Source: Chitinophagaceae bacterium
GTDB taxonomy: Bacteria; Bacteroidota; Bacteroidia; Chitinophagales; Chitinophagaceae
DNA length: 16,916 bases
Assembly: GCA_016786525.1 (NCBI GenBank)
Contig: JAEUVW010000379.1
Coordinates: forward strand, 1-16,916
Reading direction: 5' to 3'
Below are positions 1 to 5,863 of the stretch, in pieces. Position 1 is the stretch's first letter. Each line of letters opens with the position of its first letter. The position numbers and the translations under genes are program-made. The notes under the pieces are model-generated. The model worked only from the letters and a program-made list of their open reading frames with translations. It had not been told where the DNA came from and made no database searches.

Positions 1-2528
1 TGCCGGATGTCGCTGACCACGCTCTGCACATCGCGGTCTTTTACATTAAAGCCGATGACGATGCGGCGTTTGGCATCTTCCCGGCTGATCTGCGCCGGCC
101 CTTCCTTAAAGGCGATATTGGCCACCTGGCTCAGCGGCACCTGGCTGCCATCGGGGGTAGGGATGTACAGGGCGGCCACATCCTCTATAGCGCTGCGGTA
201 CAGGCTGTCCAGGCGCACCACCAGCTCAAATTTCCGTTCATTTTCAAAAACGACACCGGCCGCTTTCCCGGCAAAGGCCGTACTGACAACGTTGTTCACG
301 TCTTCAATATTCAGGCCGTAGGCGGCGATCCGTGCACGGTCGTACTCGATGGCGATCTGGGGCAGGCCTGCCGTGCGTTCGATCTGCGGCGCTGTGACGC
401 CCTTCACCGAGCGGATAACCGCGGCAATACGGGGGGCAATAGCGGCCAGGGTGTCCAGGTTTTCACCAAAAACTTTGATGGCTACGTCCTGTCGTACTCC
501 GGTCATCAGTTCGTTGAAGCGCATTTGTATGGGCTGGTTGGTCTCGAAGAACACACCGGGGATCACGGACAGCTTTTCTTCGATCATCCGGGCCAGTTTG
601 CCCGGGTCTTTGGTGCTGGTCCATTCCTTTTGGTCCTTCAGCACGATGATCAGGTCTGAGGCTTCTGGCGGCATAGGGTCCGTAGGCAGTTCTGCGCTCC
701 CGGTTTTGCCCACCACTTCCTTTACTTCGGGGAAGCTGCGGATAATGCGCGAAGCCTGCATGGAGGTCTCTATGCTCTGCGACAGGGAAGAACCCTGGGG
801 CAGGATGCAGTGAAAGGCAAAATCGCCTTCCTGCAGCTGCGGCAAAAACTCACCGCCCATACGGGAAAACAGCAGTACAGACAGCAGCAGCAGGGCCACG
901 GCTGTGCCGGCCACCAGGCGCTTCGCTTTGATGGCCCATTCCAGCAGGGGGATGTATTTACGCTGCAGCCAGGCCATCATCCGGTCTGAAAATCCGGGTT
1001 GATGCTTTGTGTTTTTCGACAGGAACAGGGCACAGGCCATGGGGATGTAGGTCAGTGACAGGATAAGTGCGCCGAGTATCGCGAAGCCTACGGTCTGCGC
1101 CATGGGCCGGAACATTTTGCCTTCTATACCGCTCAGGCTGAGGATAGGCAGGTATACGATGAGGATGATGATCTCCCCGAAGGCGGCGCTGCTGCGGATG
1201 CGGGAGGCGGATACGAAGACTTCTTCATCCATCTCCTGCTGCGAGAGCCGGGCTACGCTTTTGCGCAGGCCCAGGTGGTGCATGGTCGCCTCAACGATGA
1301 TGACGGCGCCGTCTACGATCAGGCCGAAGTCTATGGCACCCAGGCTCATCAGGTTGGCCGATACGCCGAAGAGGTGCATCATGCCCAGGGCAAAGAGCAG
1401 TGCCAGGGGGATGGCAGAGGCGACGATCAGCCCGGCCCGCAGGTTGCCCAGGAAGAGTACCAGCACAAAAATTACGATCAGGGCGCCTTCAACCAGGTTC
1501 TTTTTCACCGTGCCTATGGCCCGGTTCACCAGGTCGGTACGGTCCAGGTAAGGCTCAATGACCACGTCCGGCGGCAGGGATTGCTGGATGACGGCCATTT
1601 TCTCCTTCACCCGCTGCACCACTTCGGCGCTGTTGCTGCCTTTCAGCATCATTACGATACCGCTTACCACTTCTTCTTCCCCGTTGCGGGTAGTGGCGCC
1701 GTAGCGGGTGGCGCTGCCCAGGCGTACTTCGGCCACGTCCTGCACCAGCACGGGTATGCCGCCCGGTGCCCGGATCACGATCTTGCCGATGTCTTCCAGC
1801 GAAGATACCAGGCCGATACCGCGGATAAAATAGGCATTGGGCTTTTTGTCGATATAGGCGCCGCCGGTGTTCTGGTTGTTCTTTTCCAGCGCCGTCACCA
1901 GCTCGGCTATGCTCACGTTCATCGCCTTCAGACGGGCCGGGTCTATGGCTACTTCATATTGCTTCACCTTGCCGCCGAAGCTGTTGACTTCGGCTACGCC
2001 CGGGGTGCCGTACAGCTGCCGGGCCACGATCCAGTCCTGCATGGTGCGCAGTTCCATGGGCGTATATTGGTGTTTGCTGCCTTTGCGGGTATGCAGCACG
2101 TATTGGTAGATCTCGCCCAGGCCGGTGCTCACCGGCGCCATTTCGGGTGTACCCATGCCCTTGGGTATCTGCTCTGCGGCTTCGCGTATGCGCTCGTTGA
2201 TAAGCTGACGGGCGAAGTAGATGTCTACTTTGTCGTCGAAGACCACGGTGACGACAGAAAGCCCGAAGCGGGATACGGAACGGATCTCCTCCAGGTCGGG
2301 CAGTTTGGCCAGGCTTTGCTCTATGGGGTAGCTGATGAACTGCTCCACTTCCTGGCTGGCCAGGGTAGGGGCATTGGTAATGATCTGTACCTGGTTGTTG
2401 GTAATGTCGGGTACGGCGTCTACCGGCAATTGCTGCAGGGAATAGCCGCCCCAGATGATCAGCAGGACGGTAAACATCCCGATGATGAGTTTGTTTTTGA
2501 TAGAAAACCTGATAATGCTGTCCAGCAT
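1..2528 (-). CDS. czcA: CzcA/CusA-family heavy-metal RND efflux pump, inner-membrane subunit (3' end outside window)
   Basis: Reading the minus strand from an ATG at 2528 gives an uninterrupted frame of about 842 codons that leaves the window, so the C-terminus is missing. It begins MLDSIIRFSIKNKLIIGMF, the first membrane helix of HME-RND pumps. The large periplasmic porter domain follows, and then the first helix bundle. In TM4, SLGAIDFGLIVDGAVIIVEA places D400, D406 and E413, matching the proton-relay acids D402, D408 and E415 described for CzcA. A second porter segment contains NQPIQMRFNELMTGVRQDV, closer to CzcA-type (Zn/Co/Cd/Ni) than to CusA-type (Cu/Ag) pumps as I recall them; substrate is inferred. 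Such pumps use proton antiport and work with a membrane-fusion protein and an outer-membrane channel, neither of which is visible here. It lies 86 bp downstream of the DUF6660-like gene, probably in the same operon. Full-length relatives are about 1040 residues, or about 1450 when fused to an outer-membrane channel. Confidence 0.95.
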   Translation of the reverse strand, partial: MLDSIIRFSIKNKLIIGMFTVLLIIWGGYSLQQLPVDAVPDITNNQVQIITNAPTLASQEVEQFISYPIEQSLAKLPDLEEIRSVSRFGLSVVTVVFDDKVDIYFARQLINERIREAAEQIPKGMGTPEMAPVSTGLGEIYQYVLHTRKGSKHQYTPMELRTMQDWIVARQLYGTPGVAEVNSFGGKVKQYEVAIDPARLKAMNVSIAELVTALEKNNQNTGGAYIDKKPNAYFIRGIGLVSSLEDIGKIVIRAPGGIPVLVQDVAEVRLGSATRYGATTRNGEEEVVSGIVMMLKGSNSAEVVQRVKEKMAVIQQSLPPDVVIEPYLDRTDLVNRAIGTVKKNLVEGALIVIFVLVLFLGNLRAGLIVASAIPLALLFALGMMHLFGVSANLMSLGAIDFGLIVDGAVIIVEATMHHLGLRKSVARLSQQEMDEEVFVSASRIRSSAAFGEIIILIVYLPILSLSGIEGKMFRPMAQTVGFAILGALILSLTYIPMACALFLSKNTKHQPGFSDRMMAWLQRKYIPLLEWAIKAKRLVAGTAVALLLLSVLLFSRMGGEFLPQLQEGDFAFHCILPQGSSLSQSIETSMQASRIIRSFPEVKEVVGKTGSAELPTDPMPPEASDLIIVLKDQKEWTSTKDPGKLARMIEEKLSVIPGVFFETNQPIQMRFNELMTGVRQDVAIKVFGENLDTLAAIAPRIAAVIRSVKGVTAPQIERTAGLPQIAIEYDRARIAAYGLNIEDVNNVVSTAFAGKAAGVVFENERKFELVVRLDSLYRSAIEDVAALYIPTPDGSQVPLSQVANIAFKEGPAQISREDAKRRIVIGFNVKDRDVQSVVSDIR

Positions 2529-2567
2529 AGGATCGTCATAACTTTAAAGTGTGAAACAGGCCGCATG

Positions 2568-2586
2568 CCCGGGCAGTAGTGCCGGG
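2568..2586 (-). other. Intercistronic hairpin between the DUF6660-like gene and czcA
   Basis: In the 86-bp gap, CCCGGGCA (2568-2575) faces TGCCGGG (2580-2586) across a GTAG loop, giving seven pairs with one bulged G. No T-run follows in the minus direction. If real, it would be an mRNA stability or processing structure rather than a terminator. A perfect 10-bp palindrome ACTTTAAAGT lies at 2541-2550, nearer the czcA start. The role is unknown. Confidence 0.35.
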
Positions 2587-2614
2587 TGCGGGAATAACGC
2601 TGTAAGGTGTGTGA

Positions 2615-2947
2615 CTAAGCCGACTGGGGCGGTTGCCATACGGGCAGGGCTATGCCGGTAGGCTTTTGCTGCAGGTAAGAAGCAAAGGGTGTGCGCGGCT
2701 GGGCCAGGCGCAATGAAAACTCAGGGGCTGCCGCCTGGGGTAGTGCATAGGCCAGGGCGCAGCAGGAGCATTGGCAGAAGGGGGAACACAGGTCGCGGTG
2801 CTCGTGGCCAGAGCCTGTTTCTTTATCGCTATGCCTGCCGTCCGCGGTTGCAGCAACAGGCTGCACGGCTATATCCCCGGCATCGGCGCAGGGGATGCAG
2901 CTCAGGGCCAGGAGCATAAAGGCCAGTATGGAACACAACAGTTTCAC
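2615..2947 (-). CDS. Small exported Cys/His-rich protein, DUF6660-like, of a metal-efflux operon
   Basis: I place the start at GTG 2947 (110 aa). The N-terminus MKLLCSILAFMLLALSCIPC is then a normal signal sequence like those of DUF6660 proteins. The upstream ATG at 3019 would add 24 unlikely residues. After the hydrophobic stretch come a low-complexity linker and a ligand cluster, GHEH at 47-50 and LCSPFCQCSCCA at 53-64, with C54, C58, C60, C62 and C63. The C-terminal part is Pro-rich, with YLQQKP and a final PVWQPPQ. Cys17 and Cys20 near the signal end resemble but do not match a lipobox. From memory, this family sits directly upstream of CusA/CzcA genes in Bacteroidota, as here. A periplasmic metal-binding or sensing role for the pump is inferred from the ligands and position. 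It might also be expressed as a lipoprotein. Confidence 0.75.
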   Translation of the reverse strand: MKLLCSILAFMLLALSCIPCADAGDIAVQPVAATADGRHSDKETGSGHEHRDLCSPFCQCSCCALAYALPQAAAPEFSLRLAQPRTPFASYLQQKPTGIALPVWQPPQSA

Positions 2948-2953
2948 CGGGCA

Positions 2954-2961
2954 CAAATGTA
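2954..2961 (-). promoter_or_regulatory. Candidate -7 promoter element (TACATTTG) of the metal-efflux operon
   Basis: The minus strand reads TACATTTG, an exact match to the Bacteroidota -7 consensus TAnnTTTG. It lies only 6 bp before the GTG start at 2947, so the message would be almost leaderless, or translation starts further in (Met11). No clear -33 TTG is found at the expected distance. The match could be chance. Confidence 0.35.
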
Positions 2962-2984
2962 GGGCATCTGCACGGGAAATACAT

Positions 2985-3001
2985 ACATTTTTGCAAAATG
3001 T
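2985..3001. promoter_or_regulatory. 17-bp dyad ACATTTT-TGC-AAAATGT, candidate metal-regulator operator
   Basis: Seven-base arms, ACATTTT at 2985-2991 and AAAATGT at 2995-3001, are perfect inverted repeats around TGC. The centre lies about 45 bp upstream of the start expected from the TACATTTG element, next to the promoter of the efflux operon. Metal regulators often bind dyads of this size. No regulator gene is in the window, so the binding protein is unknown. Confidence 0.4.
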
Positions 3002-3119
3002 CAGGAAAAGCAGCAACAAGCCGGCTCTTTCGTGAGGCTTGCATGTGTAAAATATTTGTTGTATTTTCGGCGATATATAAAAAGAGATTTACCCTTATCC
3101 CTTTAAAAACGAAGCCCCG

Positions 3120-3146
3120 AAAGCCCCTTAGCAGGGGCTTTTTTTT
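3120..3146. terminator. Hairpin terminator downstream of the DapB-like gene
   Basis: AAAGCCCC (3120-3127) pairs perfectly with GGGGCTTT (3134-3141) across a TTAGCA loop, and T's continue to 3146 on the plus strand. It begins a few bases after the minus-strand stop at 3150, so it most likely ends that gene. The longer T-run is on the plus strand. On the minus strand only TTT follows the stem, then TCGGGGCTTCG and a TTTTT further on. It may act in both directions. Confidence 0.7.
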
Positions 3147-3149
3147 ATC

Positions 3150-3914
3150 CTAAGCTATGCTGAAATAGGGGTTCAGGATGTCTTCCATCGTGTACAGGCC
3201 GGGAGCCAGGTACAGGATGCTCTTGGCGGCAAACAGGGCGCCGTTGCCAAAGGCCTCGCGTGAAATAGATTCGTGGCTGATGCGCACGGTCTGGTGCGGG
3301 AAGCCGAACAAGGTCTCGTGCCGGCCGATGATACCGCCTGCGCGGATCATTTTGATCTGCTCTTCGGGAATCTCCAGTGCAGAGGCGATCTTCCTTGCCG
3401 TGCCGGACAGTTCAGGCTTGGCTTTGAAGTGTTCTTCGATGATCTCGATATCGGAATGCGGGGCGATCTTTTGCAGGATGCGGGACGCAATGATCAGGAA
3501 GTTGACCCCGATGGTGATGTTGGGCGACCAGAGTACAGAGGTCACTTTCGCGATCTTGTCCAGGTATTGCTTCGGTTTTTCCGTATAGTGCGATATGGCG
3601 GATACAATGGGCGTCCTGGTGCGGATGGCCTCGGATGCATAGTGCTGGATGCCGTCCTGCGAGGAAAAGTCAATGAGTACGTCCACAGGCTGCTCTTCCA
3701 GTATGGACTGATCTTTAAATTCCTGCTTGGAATAGATCATCGCCGGACTGGCGTCTTCTATATCCAGGATCTCGTTGACCGTGCGCTGACGGGCAGGCGT
3801 GCTGCCGCGGACTACCCATTTTAGGTCTACGTCTTCGTGTTGTGCCAATACGGCGGCTACTGCTTTACCGGTTTTCCCAAAACCAAAAAGCCCGATACTG
3901 ATCTTTTTTTTCAT
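3150..3914 (-). CDS. DapB-like dihydrodipicolinate reductase family protein, divergent
   Basis: This 254-aa protein starts MKKKISIGLFGFGKTGKAV, a Rossmann glycine motif for NAD(P)H. It keeps the DapB layout: VLIDFSS at 79-85, SPNITIGVNFL at 130-140, the substrate segment around 158-173, RAGGIIGRHETLFGF at 191-205 and GNGALFAAKSIL near 224-234. True DapB reduces the dihydrodipicolinate precursor in lysine and diaminopimelate synthesis. In the E. coli enzyme the signature reads EAHHRHKVDAPSGTA. Here it is EEHFKAKPELSGTA: the catalytic-type H162 and K166 and the SGT at 170-172 remain, but the second His is Phe and the loop before SGT is one residue shorter with no Pro. The gene stands alone, with no other lysine-pathway gene nearby. 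It may be the organism's DapB or a paralogue with a shifted substrate. The family is sure, the exact reaction less so. Confidence 0.85.
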   Translation of the reverse strand: MKKKISIGLFGFGKTGKAVAAVLAQHEDVDLKWVVRGSTPARQRTVNEILDIEDASPAMIYSKQEFKDQSILEEQPVDVLIDFSSQDGIQHYASEAIRTRTPIVSAISHYTEKPKQYLDKIAKVTSVLWSPNITIGVNFLIIASRILQKIAPHSDIEIIEEHFKAKPELSGTARKIASALEIPEEQIKMIRAGGIIGRHETLFGFPHQTVRISHESISREAFGNGALFAAKSILYLAPGLYTMEDILNPYFSIA

Positions 3915-3945
3915 GTGCCCGGTTTTTTGTTTTTAAATGTGATAC

Positions 3946-3972
3946 CCGCAAGGGAGATAGAGATCTCCGCGG
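3946..3972 (-). promoter_or_regulatory. Leader hairpin upstream of the DapB-like gene
   Basis: CCGC (3946-3949) pairs with GCGG (3969-3972) and GGAGAT (3953-3958) with ATCTCC (3963-3968). The loop is AGAG and AAG is bulged, so there are ten pairs in all. It ends 31 bp before the ATG at 3914. A smaller stem, CGAC 3974-3977 with GTCG 3983-3986, lies beside it. This could shape translation or stability. It does not look like a known lysine riboswitch. Confidence 0.4.
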
Positions 3973-4059
3973 TCGACGATATGTCGGGAATAATCATCAG
4001 CGGGCGAGCAGGGAGTAGGAAAAAAGCTGCACCGCGCTGTAAAGGTTTATGAGCGGCGG

Positions 4060-4067
4060 CAAAGATA
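4060..4067 (-). promoter_or_regulatory. Candidate -7 promoter element (TATCTTTG) for the DapB-like gene
   Basis: The minus strand reads TATCTTTG, an exact TAnnTTTG match, which would give a leader of roughly 140 nt containing the hairpin at 3946-3972. No clear TTG stands about 20 bp upstream, so support is the single element only. Confidence 0.35.
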
Positions 4068-4331
4068 GGGGATTATGGTTTAATGGGTCTTCAGAGCCAG
4101 GATGCCGCAGGGGCAGGGGTTTTCGGGGTGTTCCCGTTCTTGTGCCGCGGGGAGCAGGAGCTCAATCAAAAGGCTGAAGCAGCGCGGGAGGCTTGTCATT
4201 AAAGGCGTAAAAATCGTGTTATTTGCCGGGGCGGGGGACGGGCTTGCAAAAAAGAAGCGAAAAACGAGTATTTTACTTCGTGTGCCGGCAAGGGTGCTCC
4301 CTACATTGCAGGCCTAATTGGTATAGATACT

Positions 4332-5021
4332 ATGGAGCAGCGATACTACCTGCACGATGGCACCGGGCGGCAAGGCCCCTTCAGTCTCGAAGAGCTGAAG
4401 ACGAAACGCATTGCCCGGGAAACCCCGGTCTGGCACGACGGTCTGGGCAGCTGGACCCATGCGGGCCGGCTGGAGGAGTTGTCGGAATACTTTACTTCCG
4501 GTACGGCTTCCTTTGGTACGGCCGGTCCGACGCCGGATATGGCACAAAAGCAGGAGCTGCAGCGGGCCGAAGAACAAAGCGAGCGGAAAAGAGGAGGGCA
4601 GGTATTGCTGGTCGTGCTGCTGGTAGGTTTGCTGGTGGCCGCAGGCGTTTATTATGCGAACCGGCTTGCCGGGCCTGTGCAGCAGCAGTCCAATACCGTG
4701 GGAGTAATGACGGTAGCAGAAACGGAGCGTTCCCATCCCGCCGACTTCCTGAGTGCGGCCACGGAATACAGCGAAAATTTCGGGGCCGACCAGCTGAATA
4801 TCCGTGGCATCATCACCAACAAAGCGACCCTGGCGACCTATAAGGATGCGGTGATCCGCGTCACCTGCTACAGCAAAGACAAGGCGGAACTCAGTACACA
4901 GGACCATACCCTCCGCGAACGTTTCGCCCCCAACAGCCGCAGCGGCTTTGCCTTCCAGGCAGCGCGGCACCCCGATGCATATTCTATAGCGGTAGCCTTG
5001 GTAGGGGCAGTGGGGGAGTAG
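4332..5021 (+). CDS. GYF_2 (DUF4339) domain protein with one membrane helix and an extracytoplasmic domain
   Basis: The 229-aa protein opens with a GYF_2 domain (about residues 4-53): YYLHDGTGRQGPFSLEEL, then TPVWHDGLGSW, the typical Tyr/Gly-Pro-Phe/Trp pattern. In other proteins this domain is a peptide-binding or adaptor module at the cytoplasmic face. A charged linker (about 70-88) leads to one hydrophobic helix, QVLLVVLLVGLLVAAGVYYA (90-109). The remaining 120 residues would lie outside the membrane. They contain a beta-rich region, NIRGIITNKATLATYKDAVI (156-175), followed by CYSKDKAEL. That resembles the FxLYD-like accessory folds common in Bacteroidota lipoproteins, but I am not certain. 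No partner gene is adjacent, and the next gene downstream is convergent. Function is unknown. The start is the first ATG before the domain, with no obvious ribosome-binding site. Confidence 0.8.
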   Translation: MEQRYYLHDGTGRQGPFSLEELKTKRIARETPVWHDGLGSWTHAGRLEELSEYFTSGTASFGTAGPTPDMAQKQELQRAEEQSERKRGGQVLLVVLLVGLLVAAGVYYANRLAGPVQQQSNTVGVMTVAETERSHPADFLSAATEYSENFGADQLNIRGIITNKATLATYKDAVIRVTCYSKDKAELSTQDHTLRERFAPNSRSGFAFQAARHPDAYSIAVALVGAVGE

Positions 5022-5167
5022 GGGGGCTTAATCTGCTCTCAATGTGCTGTTTTGTTGTACATGAAATGACTGTATACCGCTGTGCTCTGATCTTACCTGA
5101 AGAACATTACTTTGATGACCTATTCTCCCTCAATAGATGATTGTCATTCTATATCATTGTACAAGCG

Positions 5168-5863
5168 CTATACCGGCAACTCATTCAACAATCTCTTTCT
5201 TACCTGCCAATTCGGGAGATGTGTATTCATCAGCATCACGAAATGCTTATTATGTGTCCGCTCTTTTAAGTGCACCAGTTCGTGCACTACGACATACTCT
5301 ATACATTCCTTTGGTTTTTTCGCCAGCTCAATGTTAAACCAGATCGATCTGGCAGTATCGTTGCAGCTTCCCCATTTCGTCCTCACTTTGTGGATGCCGA
5401 AGTTTTCGGGATGTACACCGATGGTCTTTGAATATTGCTCGATCATTCCTTTGAGTACTGTTCTTAATTGTGTCCTATACCACTTATGTAATATTTCTTT
5501 TTTATATTCGACAGGGCTGTCAGCAGGAATGATCAATTCAATTTTACTGTGATGCAGCACAACTTTAGGGGGCCCTTCTGACTCGGTGACTTGTAATAGG
5601 TATCTTTTGCCAAATAAATAATGGCTTTCCCTGGTGATGAAAAGGTGTTCCGGCTCCCTTTCCTGGGCGGTAATTTTCTTTTGCTCTCTCCTGATCCACC
5701 CCAGCTTTGAAGAAACATAAACCCGCAGGTGCTCTTTATCCATATCCAAAGGCGCGGATAGCGTCACCCTTCCCAAAGGTGGGTGAACCCTCAGGTGTAC
5801 ATTCTTTATCGGTTTGAATGTCAGCTCTACGGCAACGTCTTTAAATTGGAGTACTTCCGGCAT
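5168..5863 (-). CDS. YgjP-like (DUF45/M48-type) zinc metallopeptidase, last gene of the hsd operon
   Basis: The 231-aa protein carries the YgjP/WLM metallopeptidase pattern. RTKWGSC at 161-167 is the usual motif before the active site, and HELVHLKERTHNKHF at 194-208 gives zinc ligands H194 and H198, catalytic E195 and a probable third ligand H204. The N-terminal half (residues 1-130) is the beta-rich domain seen before this peptidase in the family, with VTLSAPLDMDKEHLRVYVSS. Length agrees with the family (about 230-240). The ATG at 5863 directly abuts the hsdR stop at 5864, so it is very probably co-translated with hsdR. Homologues are known as neighbours of type I restriction genes, but their role there is not established to my knowledge. 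Possible roles are turnover of HsdR or of damaged protein. The active site looks intact. Confidence 0.88.
   Translation of the reverse strand: MPEVLQFKDVAVELTFKPIKNVHLRVHPPLGRVTLSAPLDMDKEHLRVYVSSKLGWIRREQKKITAQEREPEHLFITRESHYLFGKRYLLQVTESEGPPKVVLHHSKIELIIPADSPVEYKKEILHKWYRTQLRTVLKGMIEQYSKTIGVHPENFGIHKVRTKWGSCNDTARSIWFNIELAKKPKECIEYVVVHELVHLKERTHNKHFVMLMNTHLPNWQVRKRLLNELPV

Larger units (their letters stand above)
3915..4331. other. 417-bp intergenic region between divergent dapB-like and GYF_2 genes
   Basis: No convincing gene is present; the short open frames here lack family features. It must hold both divergent promoters. The dapB-like side has a TAnnTTTG match and a strong hairpin, listed separately. 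The GYF_2 side has no exact -7 match. Before its ATG there is a loose nested inverted repeat: CTTGC 4243-4247 with GCAAG 4288-4292, and inside it GAAG 4254-4257 with CTTC 4276-4279. This is weak. The middle (about 4095-4170) is G-rich without recognisable structure. Confidence 0.6.

Noticed and set aside
1275..2579. Long plus-strand open frame (434 codons) across czcA
   Set aside because: It is antisense to the well-conserved CzcA frame and has a repetitive, family-free His/Gln/Gly-rich translation typical of GC-rich antisense frames.
2948..3019. Upstream ATG (3019) for the DUF6660-like protein
   Set aside because: It would place 24 non-conserved residues with extra Cys before a normal signal peptide, and it overlaps the operator-like dyad and promoter motif.
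4031..4060. Attenuator-like hairpin (ACCGCGCT with AGCG-G-CGGC) followed by six T on the minus strand
   Set aside because: Its outer arm overlaps the TATCTTTG -7 element, so the full stem would not be transcribed if that promoter is used. The stem also has a bulge and a long loop.
3915..4067. Lysine riboswitch upstream of the DapB-like gene
   Set aside because: Only simple hairpins are seen. The multi-helix junction and conserved core expected of that riboswitch are not found.
4314..4970. Minus-strand open frame of 218 codons over the GYF_2 gene
   Set aside because: The plus-strand frame has a recognisable GYF_2 domain and membrane helix. The antisense frame does not.
5022..5167. Attachment site or tRNA at the left edge of the hsd island
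   Set aside because: No tRNA fold and no direct repeat shared with 12615-12976 could be seen.
5022..5167. Terminator for the hsd operon
   Set aside because: Only a weak 5-base inverted repeat (ATGAT/ATCAT near 5139-5159) is present, without a T-run in the minus direction.
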